Assembly (NCBI GenBank): GCA_002633005.1
Contig: NMRA01000497.1
Coordinates: 260,363 to 324,362 of the forward strand
DNA: 64,000 bases
Direction: 5' to 3'
Origin: Phoronis australis
Lineage: Eukaryota; Phoronida; Phoronidae
The position numbers were made by a program, and so were the translations under genes. Each line of letters opens with the position of its first letter. The stretch's first letter is position 1. Under the pieces are notes generated by a model, which was given only the letters and a program-made list of their open reading frames with translations, made no database searches and was not told the DNA's origin. This document shows, in pieces, positions 26,401 to 37,503 of this stretch.

Positions 26401-29400
26401 TGTTGGGTTCCTTCTTGAAGATGAGGCCCAACGGAAAGTGGGAAAGGGGGAGGGATGACCGGCGAATGGAGGCACCGAGATCTCTTTGGAGATTCGATGT
26501 ACGACGACATTGTTGGAGAGGGCCGAGGGATGGCTTTAAAGCGAATGCGATGGAAAGGTGGAGGGAAAACAAGACGGAGCCTGTGAGTGATCTTCCTGAA
26601 TAAAGTGCGGTGAGGGATGAGTTGTATATGTTGTTAAAGCTTACATAAGGTCGTACACGAAAAATTGGAGTGTTTAGTCCGAGATTTCGTTTGACCTGCT
26701 CTATTTTGGGAAGGCACTTGTAGTTCCCCAAACAGGCGAAATTCACTGTTTAACACTTCCTTTGTCGATGGTTACAAACTTATAAGACTATATCCCTTTA
26801 TTGACATGGAATTTGCAGGTAACACTACCGTGAATGCGTCGCCGTTGAAACAGGTGCCGGTCAAGCAGGTTTTAAAAGGTGGCAATGCCAAAGGGAAGAC
26901 AACATACGACCAGGTGTATTACTGGGCGTACTTTGGTCCTGAACTTCCCACAGACTCGTCCATTTTCGAGGCAAGAGATTTATATAATTTTGTTGTGTAT
27001 ATTACTAAAGTTGTCCCGTAGCAGTTGTGTGAAATAATGATATTTTTTTGTCTAAGCGGTAAACCAGAATCGCTGAAGGAGTTGATTGATAACAAAGTTA
27101 TTTTTCCAGTGTTTTACTACTAGGTGGTTCTAACTGACTTTAAATTAACACTATGTCATATATGTAAATAACACTAATAGATATCATTAAGGTTGATATG
27201 AATTATTTCTACTGATACGCCGTCGACATACTAGAAATAAACTAAAATTCGTCTCACCTACGTCAATAGTGACACATGTGATAGCGCATCACTGGCCGAC
27301 ATGTCTGTCAAATCTGGTAGTACGAATGAGCACCTTTAGGACGAATTGAGAATACAACCTTGTTTTCGAAAAATTCCGATTACAAGGAAAATGGTGAAGA
27401 ATGAAGACTATTTCGGCGGCGTTCAGGGGAACGCACAGTTGCATTCAAACACTTCTTGCTGACACGTCGTTGGCCAACTTCTTCCAAGTTTGGAAATTTA
27501 ACAATGGTTGTGAAGTAAACGCTAAAAACAGTCCAAACGTATAAAATGTCGAACTTTAACATTTGTACATCAAAGTGTCATCCCTGATCGTGCAACTGCA
27601 TGTGAATAATAACTGTAATGAATAAAGTGATGTATTTTTGTAGAATGATAATTACTTCTTCCAACAACACACATATACTTAGAGCTGCAGCTGTGTTATA
27701 ATAAATCTACGGTTAAATTTTACCAGGTATACTTTATATGAACATCTAAGTTTGTTGCAATGATGAGTGAAGGCTTTGACCATTAGACACCGATCCGCAA
27801 TTGTATACAATACCGCTTACTTTAGTCATTTATGACGTAAATGTCTTTGTAGTAGAACTTGTTCAAAGGGACATTTTCGCCGGTTATCGACGAAAAACGC
27901 GTTTTGGGGATTATCGGTGGGACGTCCTTCTTGAAGTTCCCATGAGTTTTGACGACAGCTATGTATACACAAAAAGGTACCGAGAGTGGCATATATATAC
28001 ATGTATACAAAACAATATCGCACGAAGGACATTATTCTGCGTATCGATCGAGACCGTTACGTAATTATTTTCAAGAAATTACACAAGTTCAATGCATCAT
28101 TACAGTCATCTTTGTTATATCTACAGTCTGAGTGAAGTAAAAATTCTGCCTTAAAATAAGAAATTAAAGGTGTATTTTCATTCTCCTTACTATGCCAATG
28201 TGAAGCAGAAACTAAACGACAATACTATTTTAACATAATCTATGCCAACCAAAGTGCAGCTGTATTCACTGACAACTGGTAAAAGTAGAAATAAAAAATC
28301 TGCTAATAGGTGACCTTTGCACTTATGACGTACCTCGCGGGCTCACATAACCCGCACAATGCAGCGTTATTCCCCAACACCTCGTCACGATGCTTACTGG
28401 GAACGTTTCAGTGATTTGCAGCGGTTTCTTAAAAACTTTTGACAATTTTAAACCTACTTCATGTTCACATCATCGTCATATGTTGTGTTTCTAATTTGGT
28501 CCGAAGCAGCCACAGAGATAATGAATTAGTCTGCAAGTTCCACTTTAAGAATTTGAAGCGTATGGGACCTTCGGTCTCGGTTGAATAATGTCATAATTTC
28601 ACCTGGACCACTCTCGGTACATTTTGTGTATGCATTCTGAAAGTGACCTTTTTCAAAAAAACTCTTGCACGCCACATATGTTCATGCAGTCTTTATGTAC
28701 ATGTGTAAGGCGTAATGCTCCTGTTACATTTACTGTACCACGCCTCAGTAACGTCAACTGAATTCGATTGCCTTACTTTCTCTCACCAGATTCCTACCGG
28801 ACAATTGTGTGATGGCCGGCCCATCACGAAGAGTCTTCCACCAGTACCCAAGGCATTCAGTTTCCACATGGAGACTACAGACCAAGACGTTGACATCAAA
28901 TACACGACAACAACGAGCGTGAGTTCGTGTTGAGAATGTGAGGGCTCAATGCTGATTGGCTTGTTACTCATGAAATGTTATATTTAATGCTCATTAAAGG
29001 AACATGTGAAATCAGCGAAATCGACACTACTTGCTACACGCGTAAAGATATTATAAAGCCACCTACTGAAAAAATCCAAAAACATTTGACCTTTATCATC
29101 TCTTGCCTGTACCAGGTGTTCCTTATTCACCTCAGGGTAGACATTAATAACGTAAGCACCCCGCTAAAGAGCACGATTTCGCTAGATTACGTGAGATATT
29201 GGCATGATTTTTTTGCATGAGAACGGATGATTCCGGTTAGATGTTAGAGAGGCCCGAGTGTATTGGTCCTAGCGTTTCCAAACTCTACCCTGATGTGATT
29301 TCTGGGCTAAGGAATAAGGAAAAGCGCTTTGATACAAGTGCGCATGCTCGGTCCACACAATGACCGCTGGTCAAGCTAAAGGTATCGGTCCATGGCTTCA

Positions 29401-32400
29401 ACATTAAGAACTGATAGTTCTTCCCACCACCATTGTAAGATTTGAGATATAGATCACTTTTGATAGCACGTTAAACTCCCATCTATTGTGGTTTAAATAC
29501 TCTCACCTCACCCGACAACGGTCTCATTTGTGACCAGGGAGATGCAAGCATTCGTGCACCGAATAAAGTGGTCTTGAAATACGATGCGACATGAAACATA
29601 AGAATACAGTGAAAATTAGCAACTGATGGCATCACAAGAAATGTGTCGTATTTTGACAGGAATGGTATGACCTTAAACAAAGTATCACACGTATGGACTA
29701 TACACCAATATTTGGACGTGGTGAAAACAAGTATGGTTTCGACCCACTTATCACTATTCACGACTTCAAAGACGGTAAGAGACAGTTGTTATTTTCACCA
29801 TTATCATTATCATTATTGTTATTGTTATCATTAGCAACTAGTGTGGGGTATCTTATATCATTGACAATGTCGTCAATTCGAATGGCAATTATTGTAGGTA
29901 TTTCCTACATAATTGACAAGAAAAGACGCAACTGTTCATTAACAGCCATCCCTCTCGAAGGATTTGACGATATTACATCATCATATAAAGTCACTCGTAT
30001 TCGGAATCCAAAGGAATTCTTCTCGCTGGACTCTACCACATATTACTACGAAGGAAAGGTTTGCAAACCAACTACTTACTGTAAATACACAAGTAACAGA
30101 CTTACTAGCTAACCAACTAATCAATTCACCTCCTAACTACCGAGCTAAAAGCTAGACCAACTTACTGCCCTCCTTCTTCCATATTCGCTTATAACTTGCT
30201 AAGTATTCACTAAGTGAACAAAGAGCAAACCAAGTGATGTAACTGGATGAAAGATGGTGTGATTGTATGAGTATAAGCTACAAAGGATAAGCAGGGAAGG
30301 TCTGAGTGAAAATGCGGGTAGGAACCGAGAAGTTTGGTAGGTGCGTGTGACGTGAATACAAATACGTATGTATTGCAGAGATGGGTGAGAAACATTCTCA
30401 CGGATGTCTACATCACGGAGAGACCCTACCCCAACTTTGACTCTGGTATACCTGCTAAGTGGGAGTGGTATTTCTCAGACGTAAGTCGATAACTCTAGCA
30501 ATGATATGGGTATACGCTTGATTGACCTTGCCAGTTTCACTGTGTTAACAGGTGGTGGAAAAAATTTCTGATGACAACTTCCGGGTTTTAAACCAAGCAG
30601 ACCCTGCGGAATCAGGGAGCCTATAAAGTACAGCTTATGTCGTTTATACGATGATTATGGTCTCTTCAACTTTATTGCCGTATGATCACGAAACGAATTT
30701 ACAACAAAATTTTTGAAATCCCTGAAGTTTTTAATCAATCAATACTCATACCACATAACAAGAAGGCATTACGTAAATTTTATTGTGTACCAATTTTTTG
30801 CGTTAAATTTCAGCAAATCTGCAACAATTTTGGTGACAAAAAATATTGCATTTCACTACTTACGATGACCATACCCGTAATTTTAAAACAAATGAGCTGT
30901 TTTTCATTAGAAATGTAATTGAGTTTAGTGCAGAATTAGAGAAACGTTTTTGTAAGGAAATAATGTTGCTGTTTCAAATTCAAAACAAACTTCAAATTTG
31001 CTCGCAATTTCAGTGTCTCGATATGCACAAAATATGAAACAATGTTACATGTAAATGCCACACTCTGTGTGGAATTTTCTGACATGCTCAAGTATGAGTA
31101 GCGGCATTTCCGAAGTAGTTATAGTGTGGGAAGCAATGCTGTGTTTTACTTTGATCACCAAAGTTTTACTGTAGATGCGTTATCTTAGAAATTATAATTT
31201 TCGAAGCAACCGAAGTCAAAGACGTCTGAACTAATATAAATAGTAAACATCAGTGCACATTATATACGTTGTTACTTTTTCTCCATATTGCAGAAAAACT
31301 GGTATGTGATCAATGGAAATGGGAAGACGCCTTCGTACTCGGATCCAGTAAAACTGGTCATATACCCTAGAGATAAGGTAAGACACTTAACCGTGTGCAA
31401 CTTTGTAATAGTGGGCATCAATAAATACATGTACAATCAGTTGAAACTGGAGAGGGGAACTCAAGATGAAATAGGATATAAATTGCATCATTATTCGCGA
31501 GCAGCATACAATATTATTCTGTAAGATCATTCCTTTTCGAGCTGGAACACAGTGCGGAGAAATGGATACCGGCTTGAAAGCTGTTGGTTTTATATTAGAC
31601 AACGTGCATTGACTTTATGCAGGTGAGTGAGTAGGTGCAAAAAATTATGTAAATCGAAATTCTGGAAGTTCTGCTGTAAAGCATATAGGTAAGAATGAAT
31701 TATTGGGCCATCTGTGACCAATATGTGGCGTGTATGAATATCAATAATTCTTACGTATGCCATATCAACACACCGATTTATAACATAACAATTACATGTG
31801 TATACATGTATTTGCACTCCCGAGTTTGGGTAAGCTGCTTTCTATTAAGTCGGTTTGGATTTCTGAAATCGTCCGATTGTGCCGATAGATAAGTGGACCA
31901 GAACGTAAGCACAGCTAAAAACTAAGTACAGGGTGGTGACAGAGATCTTTCCATACTTAAAGTGGCATAGATAGCCTGAACAGACTAACTTGAATCATTC
32001 AAATTGGTTCTCTGCCACTGAAAAAATCAAACTGTTCACAAGATATTTTTATGATTTGTTTGTAAAGAATTTGAATTTCTGTTGGATTCGAAGCATTTTT
32101 TCCTTTAGATTCAAATTAAAAAAGAAGAAAAACGATATGTAAAATACTCGTCACTTCGTCGATCAGCGTGTCTCATTTGGTATACCAAGACGTAGCACAT
32201 TTCCCTCATAAGGAAACGTGACCTTTGACCGGGTAATTCTATAAGCGCATGCGCCCCTAACATTCTCTCAGATTCCATTTGGCAGTTTGGGGGTGCGAGT
32301 TTCTGACGGGCAAACTCGGGGCTAGTACTCTACCCTGGCTCTCCATAACACAAAATCCTGGATTCGCCCCTGGTATACTTTACCAAGTTTCACTTTACGT

Positions 32401-35400
32401 GCCCCTTTAACACTAATCCTCAATTGACACATTTTCAGAGGCTACCGATGCAAGTCATGCATTTCTTCAAATTCACAGAAGAGTCTGCTGGTATAGAGAC
32501 GAACGATGTATCAACGTGTTACAGGGAAGGCGAACGAAAGTCGTATAACATCGTTTTAAACGGTATATATATAGACGCTATTACCAGACCAGGCTGTCAT
32601 TTTCCACAGTCTAGACCCCGAGTGGGATTTGGGGGTTCATCCGCTTATCCCCTATTTGGAGCCATTCACTCCACAGAACATATAAAAGAATCACGTGTAA
32701 ATCAAAATAATCAGCTTTGAACTTTCGTTGGTCGTGACGTCTGTCATCCCTATATGCAAAGGAGGGGACCAACCCACGTATTTATGATACAGAACATCGT
32801 GACAAACCCTCCATTTGCACCAAATCTCACTCGGGGAAAGCTGTATGAGCTATTTAGCGTTGAAGCTCATATAGGGGGATTAATCGTAACATGTTCCTTT
32901 ACACTGTTAGTATACACATGTACTGAATGTCAGGAGTTCTGTCGCAGTTATTGGTACGTGGTACTAGCGAGTACAGTAGTTCAAGTTAAGTTGCTTTGGT
33001 TAAATGTTGGCACTAAAATTTGGAGTATTCTTGAGTGAAAAGAATGACCAATGATATGCTGCATCTTAATTAAGTCACGATTAATCTATGGATATGAGAA
33101 ACCACGAGATTATCGACATCTTGCAGGGAAGTTCAAGGGTAACGTGGACAGACGTTTGCCGCTATTTCGCTATCGTTTTGCGATTACGATAGAAAAAGTG
33201 ACAGGTATAAGACAGCTGCGAGTTCAAGATATCGTTGTAAGTAGCAACTTTATAACTGTCCACAATGAGAACCGATGAGCCAATGAATAAGAATCACAAC
33301 GCCGTGGTGTTAAACAATTAGTTTTATTTCGATTATCATGATCTGGCCCTCTCAGTGTTGTATCGTTACACCGTATACATGTAGTTACGTTGTGTGTGTC
33401 ATATCGCACCTCTTGCTAAATTTCATGCAACTGTGCCTGTCCAGATTCTAAAGTGTGTCATAAAGCTCCACATTTTTATTTAATTCTAGTTGCAGTTTTT
33501 GTTGAAAATCATACGGGTGCGTTCCGTAGAGCAAGTTTCTTGCGAAGGTGACAAGCCAACGCAAAGGCACGCGAAAAATTCGCGAGTAAAGTAGAAACCA
33601 ATTACTAGAGTACGTAGGCTAGCAAAATGGATGCAACAGAAACTATTAGATCAAATGTTTTGGGAGAATTCACGGTTTCCATTCCATAAGCTGAGATGTT
33701 TGCCGCAGGTGTCACGTGATCGTCTTGGAACGCATCCTCATGGCTTCATACATTCATGTTTAATCCATACATGTTGGCAGTGCAATGCTGCTTAATGTTT
33801 TGGAAAGTAACCACCGGGCACAGTGATTTGTGATTTCCCGGCTGCTCAATTATGTCGCTGCAAACATTAAATATATATCGCATAATTGCAGGTCTCATCC
33901 GGCGATAACGGAGGTCATGTTTTGGTTCATTTCACTCTGCACGGCCCTGTGCTGCTCCCCGGTAACGTACATGTAGGTCACGTTCCGGCACAAGTTTCCC
34001 TGGCGGACGCTGAGAAAGACATAACAGCTTGGGTGAATGTCGGAAATTTTTCAGTTCACATGACATGGGCCGATAACAAAGTAAGCGGCCTTATTTGTTG
34101 AAAATAAACTGTAAATTTACTTCGCGACCCTGAATCATATCAGAATGTAATAGTTGATTTTATTTTCTAATATACTTCTTTGGAAATTTACTCCTGCATG
34201 TACATTGTCCAAGCGACAACAGGCTGTGGTCTTCTCTGCTTTGGCGAACCTGTGGACGTTGAGTGCAGGGGAGGTATTTACGAAAATGTCTGCCTCCGAA
34301 GGACTGCGCTAGTTTATTGAGAAGCTTCGCTACACAGCTACATATATCCCGACAATGTTCTTGTGATGGCTCATGGTTGTAATTTTATTACATGCGCAGT
34401 TATACTAACATGGTGTTTATTCATGTCTCATAAAGTCGTGTCCTGTTCTTGCAAAAAATGGAAATTCATTCTCATGTAAAAATAAATAAAGCTCCTCAAA
34501 ATTTGTGGTTCGACCCTTTTTCGACGCAGTTGTGATCTCGAACACCAGCTGACAGGCCGTGAATCATGTGTAAGAATGTTTAGAACTCGAAACTTTATGA
34601 GCTGTTATTGTTCTCGTAGCAAGACACATTCTCGAAGAGTTGCTGGAAAGAAAAAATGGGCTGCGTTGTCTAAAATGAAAGGATTTTCATTTTTCTTTTC
34701 CGTCAGATGGTGTTCATGACAGCGGTGCCGGACTCCTTCAAGGAAGATAAAGACGGACATTCAACACTGCCTCTGACTAACACCTCTTCAGGTAAACATT
34801 GGCTGCATTTGACTTGAAACCCTCACGTTTCCTTCATCAGTCATAATAATTGTTGATTGGCTGTTCCAGGTTACGATGTCCTGTTCTCGAACCACTTAAA
34901 TGTTTTGCAAGCTCGGGAGAGTGAATATAGTGCCTGTAACTAAGGGGTCATTCACAATCATTGCCATTTTCACGAGCGTACACACGGCATGCCTTTCCTG
35001 ACACTCCCGCCCTCCTGATATCTTTATACTCTATATGGTCTTGTATCTGTTTAACTGAATGTGTATCAGAGTTACATGCCAGTGTTTGTTTGTGAAGTGA
35101 CGTCATACAAAATTTAAACATTATTTGCAAACAATTCTTCTTGTACTTTGTTTTTGGCTGGTTGGATCTTGGCCACATGTCTTTGTGATTGTTTCATCAT
35201 GTTAAGCATATTGACTAGTGCTATTTGATATTCCCATTTTCAGCAGCAAACCCAAACCCCAAAAGTGTATGGTTTGTACGCTCCCAAAAATGGCGACAAT
35301 TGTGAACTTCTCGAATGTGATTTCATCTGAAGCTGAATAGGGAAATTGCTAAGGATTTACAGGGTCGAATTCTTGCCGTTCAAATTACCAAAGGGAAAAT

Positions 35401-36309
35401 GGAGGTTTTTATGTATATAATTTGATCTAAGACATCCCCTTTCCCTTGTACAAGATATTTTTGATAAAGGACCACTTTATAGCTTAATTCAATTTAATAA
35501 AAAGTCTGTTGCTATGCGGAGAGATACCGAGTATTGTATTCTTATAACCGTCGTGGCGAGTATCTAAGGCATGTGTCTACACGTACACGTATTAGCAAAA
35601 CTGCGCCATTATTCTGAAGTAAGCGCACGACCTGTAATGCGAAGCACTTGAGCGAAAAGCTGGAAGTCGCATTACAGAATCACATTGAGTGAAGCCCGAC
35701 TCATTCCTTGCAAAACGTTTGCTGTTGACGAGTATTCAGTTTATGAGATCGACAATATAAATGCAAACTCTAAAAATGAAAAAATCAAGTACACGTACTA
35801 TGCACATATAACAGATAACATCCTATATTTGAAATCAGTGAGAAATTGTTAATTGGGATATTTCGTGGCCTTATGTACGCACGCATTCGGTCAATGGGAA
35901 CTATTAGTTTGGTTTCTGAGCCTTCTAACTGCGAGCTTTTCGTAGAAATACAATTCTCTTCAAGTTCCCTCTGTCTGAACATCGTGGCTCAGGCTAGAAT
36001 CAACGAGATTTAACTCTACCATACAAGTTCATATTCGTGCTTTTATTTCCGTAACTGTTTTGTCATAATTTTGTTAAAAGGTCAGCGTTTCGACCTAATT
36101 AGTTGACTAGAAAGTGTGTTTAATACACCGTTGTAGATATTTGTCTTACAGGCACTTTGACCGGCATCGCTATAGGAATGGCTCTGTTAGGACTTGTGTT
36201 GGGAGCGTTGGTCATGATCGTTTATCAAAGAGTGAAGGCTAGGCAGTCCAATGCTTATCCCATGTTGCTACAGAATCAGAGCACTTCCTGTACTGATCAG
36301 GATGCATAA
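17351..36309 (+). CDS. Type I membrane protein with two FN2 domains and two related extracellular modules
   Basis: Sixteen exons join in phase to 2304 nt (767 residues): 17351-17450, 18302-18457, 20747-21118, 21537-21638, 24442-24606, 26819-26970, 28790-28918, 29660-29774, 29898-30058, 30379-30480, 31294-31377, 32439-32562, 33127-33236, 33892-34080, 34707-34791, 36152-36309. Layout: signal peptide about 1-17; FN2 domains about 38-85 (Cys 45, 59, 69, 84) and 94-138 (Cys 97, 111, 121, 137); two related modules beginning near 150 and 370, each with an (E/S)E-aromatic-YD motif (170-174, 392-396) and a P-x(1-2)-KWE motif; transmembrane helix about 719-740; a cytoplasmic tail of about 27 residues. 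FN2 domains usually bind collagen, glycans or phospholipid. The modules recall invertebrate surface proteins described as LolA-like, but that is from memory and unverified. All introns are GT-AG except intron 6, which is GC-AG. Role unknown; probably a cell-surface receptor or adhesion protein. Confidence 0.85.
18302..18457 (+). CDS. FN2 gene exon 2: first fibronectin type II domain
   Basis: A symmetric phase 1-1 exon that carries exactly one FN2 domain, with the family pattern APCxFPF, NKC, WCSTTGNYD and GNCP. The four domain cysteines are present. Confidence 0.95.
18458..20746 (+). other. FN2 gene intron 2
   Basis: 2.3 kb with no repeat or exon that I recognise. Short frames on both strands are unsupported. 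Confidence 0.6.
20747..21118 (+). CDS. FN2 gene exon 3: second FN2 domain and start of module 1
   Basis: Acceptor TTGCAG, donor GTTAGT. The FN2 part has GTCVFPFKY, NKC, PWCGTA and GECPD. It continues into module 1 with TTFSASVQW and the EEYYDEDR motif. Confidence 0.95.
21537..21638 (+). CDS. FN2 gene exon 4: module 1
   Basis: Acceptor CCACAG, donor GTTTGT, phase 1-1. It encodes 33 full codons with one Cys (GTCVAEN). It is supported by frame continuity rather than by a recognised motif. Confidence 0.75.
21639..24441 (+). other. FN2 gene intron 4
   Basis: The largest intron, 2.8 kb. Two diverged similar stretches near 23070-23150 and 23240-23315 (both with ATGGCxGCC and TTATTCA-like text) suggest an old local duplication. 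Otherwise nothing recognised. Confidence 0.5.
24442..24606 (+). CDS. FN2 gene exon 5: module 1, PVEKWEACVY motif
   Basis: Acceptor TTTTAG, donor GTGAGT, phase 1-1. It encodes LPVEKWEACVYLP and two aromatic-rich strands. The KWE motif is echoed in exon 10. Confidence 0.85.
25336..26746 (-). mobile_element. Decayed DIRS-like retroelement (reverse transcriptase and RNase H region)
   Basis: Minus-strand fragments in more than one frame read, in order: GLIFKKEPNKFRLIYNFS, LMAKTDIKHA, FRLVPAHPMDYR, SSCSIFKRFSSFF, CHVFDNFFFVGPP, then SMAAPLPEDKL, SPIGLLN, AFLRRFIDL and EARADI. These match the order of the polymerase and adjoining RNase H region in DIRS/Ngaro-type tyrosine-recombinase retroelements. 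The copy is dead: frames are shifted, the catalytic box reads FDN where the family has an Asp pair, about 200 bp of foreign sequence splits the motif after AKTDIKHA, and an N follows a 12-G run at 26010-26021. No recombinase or terminal repeats are visible. It lies in intron 5 of the FN2 gene, opposite to its transcription. Confidence 0.85.
26819..26970 (+). CDS. FN2 gene exon 6, with a GC splice donor
   Basis: Acceptor TTTGCAG. The exon ends GAG followed by GCAAGA, matching the GC-AG donor consensus. Using it gives phase 0, which fits exon 7 exactly. Reading on instead reaches TAG at 27019-27021. Confidence 0.75.
26971..28789 (+). other. FN2 gene intron 6 (GC-AG)
   Basis: 1.8 kb beginning GCAAGA and ending CTCACCAG. 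Nothing else recognised inside it. Confidence 0.65.
28790..28918 (+). CDS. FN2 gene exon 7: start of module 2
   Basis: Acceptor TCTCACCAG, donor GTGAGT, phase 0-0. It encodes PTGQLCDGR, then PKAFSFHMET, which parallels the start of module 1 in exon 3. Confidence 0.85.
29146..29226 (+). repeat. Interspersed repeat family C (diverged copy 2)
   Basis: It resembles 14094-14173 (CGCTAAAGA ... CTAGATTACGTGAGATATTG ... GAGAAC) with more changes. It lies in FN2 gene intron 7. Confidence 0.5.
29660..29774 (+). CDS. FN2 gene exon 8: module 2 EWYD motif
   Basis: Acceptor TTGACAG, donor GTAAGA, ends in phase 1. EWYDLKQSITRMDY corresponds to EEYYDEDR of module 1. Confidence 0.85.
29797..29834 (+). repeat. 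(TTATCA)-type microsatellite in the 123-nt intron
   Basis: ATTATCATTATCATTATTGT-type repeats occupy the middle of FN2 intron 8. In the surrounding reading frame they encode Leu/Ser-rich hydrophobic sequence. Confidence 0.85.
29898..30058 (+). CDS. FN2 gene exon 9: module 2
   Basis: Acceptor ATTGTAG, donor GTTTGC. It encodes GISYIIDKKRRNCS and a beta-strand-like stretch ending TTYYYEGK. The intron before it is only 123 nt and has no in-frame stop. Confidence 0.85.
30379..30480 (+). CDS. FN2 gene exon 10: module 2, PAKWEW motif
   Basis: Acceptor ATTGCAG, donor GTAAGT, phase 0-0. It has the IPAKWEWYF motif parallel to VEKWEACVY in exon 5. Confidence 0.85.
31294..31377 (+). CDS. FN2 gene exon 11
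   Basis: Acceptor ATTGCAG, donor GTAAGA, phase 0-0, 28 codons ending VIYPRDK. Confidence 0.85.
32250..32372. repeat. hAT-like miniature repeat (5'-truncated copy)
   Basis: It shares the body and the 3' end CCTGGATTCGCCCCTG with copies at 48821, 52030 and 56631 but lacks the 5' end. It lies in FN2 gene intron 11. Confidence 0.75.
32439..32562 (+). CDS. FN2 gene exon 12
   Basis: Acceptor TTTTCAG, donor GTATAT. It encodes VMHFFKFTEES and one Cys (STCYREG). Confidence 0.85.
33127..33236 (+). CDS. FN2 gene exon 13
   Basis: Acceptor CTTGCAG, donor GTAAGT after GTT. It encodes FRYRFAITIEKV, a strand-rich stretch leading into exon 14. Confidence 0.8.
33892..34080 (+). CDS. FN2 gene exon 14: beta-rich extracellular segment
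   Basis: Acceptor ATTGCAG, donor GTAAGC, phase 0-0, 63 codons. It alternates hydrophobic and polar residues (HVLVHFTLHGP), as in a beta-sandwich, and has an NFS glycosylation sequon. Confidence 0.85.
34707..34791 (+). CDS. FN2 gene exon 15: juxtamembrane stalk
   Basis: Acceptor CCGTCAG, donor GTAAAC, ends in phase 1. A short polar, Ser/Thr-rich stalk before the membrane. Confidence 0.85.
36152..36309 (+). CDS. FN2 gene exon 16: transmembrane helix and tail
   Basis: Acceptor CTTACAG. It encodes a Gly/Leu/Val-rich helix of about 22 residues, then YQRVKARQ and a short Ser/Gln-rich tail, ending in TAA at 36307-36309. Confidence 0.9.
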
Positions 36310-36600
36310 CTTGTAGCCAGGGTGTGTGTTCTTCAACAAGATTGTGAAGACTGGTGCAAACATTGAAAAGTTCGTTGATTTAGCCACAGTGCGTAGAGAA
36401 AAAATTGTTTAGTTCCGTGTTTTGTATTTACTGTGTTTGTATATATATATATATATTTGTTATAATTGTACTTGGGGCCTCTGGCCTCGAATGCAATACA
36501 ATATGGTAATATGGTGTGGGAACAGAATCTCAGTTCTTGCATTGATTTAAACAGCGGTGCAAGGATAATTATCAGCAATAATGGCTTGATCTTAAACTTA

Positions 36601-36606
36601 AATAAA
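36601..36606 (+). terminator. Possible proximal poly(A) signal of the FN2 gene
   Basis: AATAAA about 290 nt after the stop codon. No clear GT-rich element follows, so the distal site may be preferred. Confidence 0.35.
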
Positions 36607-37099
36607 TCGTCAAAACTGGAAACGTATGTGAAAATTAAATCACATATATACTACGAAGATTGCTTGCATATAATTGATAGTATTGCAGTTAGAACGCAAA
36701 TGACCAGACTGAGATGCTCGGCACATCATTTGTACATTGAAATCATTGTAACATGGCAAAGTTTGCGAGGTTGCGTGCAATCAGCGTAAGACCATGTATT
36801 GAAAATGAAACGACTTTTGTACAGAATGTCCCTACTATGATGAGAACGCTCGAGGTACATGTACGTACCGTGGGGGCGAGGAATATTGGCAACTCCCGAT
36901 TTTGGAACGAGGGGCCTCACGGCGCAACGCTTCCAAGGAGTGGGGGACCACAACGTGCAACGTCTCCTAAACACTAAAAGTATATCCTCATAGATACGTT
37001 CTAAACTTATTTGAGATTTTGGTTAGGTCCTTAAATTTTAACGTTCTGTGAAACCTCTCTGGTAAAATTTTCAGTGTCCAGTGACTTCGTTGATTGTTA

Positions 37100-37105
37100 A
37101 ATAAA
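37100..37105 (+). terminator. Probable distal poly(A) signal of the FN2 gene
   Basis: AATAAA followed by ATTGTTTCGTT-type GT-rich sequence. It would give a 3' UTR of about 0.8 kb ending close to the trehalase 3' end. Confidence 0.45.
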
Positions 37106-37154
37106 TACAATTTTTAAAATTGTAGCAACTATTGTTTCGTTATTGAAATGACCA

Positions 37155-37160
37155 TTTATT
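37155..37160 (-). terminator. Probable poly(A) signal of trehalase
   Basis: AATAAA on the minus strand, 83 nt after the trehalase stop codon. It is about 50 bp from the distal signal of the convergent FN2 gene. Confidence 0.5.
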
Positions 37161-37242
37161 TTTTTAAATGTTGATGTTGAATTTCACAACCTTATTTACG
37201 AAAAATAACGACACATCAGTATCAAAAATAACAACTGCTTGC

Positions 37243-37503
37243 TCAACAGTAAATAACAAGGAATAACACCAGAAACCCGTAGCGCAAAATTTTAACACCA
37301 GCTTCGACAAGAAGACTGCTATCTGCAGAATTTAAAATGTGAGTCGGTGTGGATGATGTTGTAGTCCCGTGATCGATCTTAGCCGACAGGGTGTCGCCAT
37401 ATTTGTTCAAAATCTGCAAAGCGACACCATTGGTCCATCCAAAACCAAGTTGAACATCATATTCGCCTCCCCCGCCACGGGCTCCTACCATTGTTGCATC
37501 ATA
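37243..37503 (-). CDS. treh: Trehalase exon 10: active-site end and GPI signal
   Basis: Acceptor TTTCAG. It encodes GGGGEYDVQLGFGWTNGVAL, a Ser/Thr-rich spacer, then a hydrophobic tail ending in TGA. Confidence 0.96.
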   Translation of the reverse strand, partial: YDATMVGARGGGGEYDVQLGFGWTNGVALQILNKYGDTLSAKIDHGTTTSSTPTHILNSADSSLLVEAGVKILRYGFLVLFLVIYC

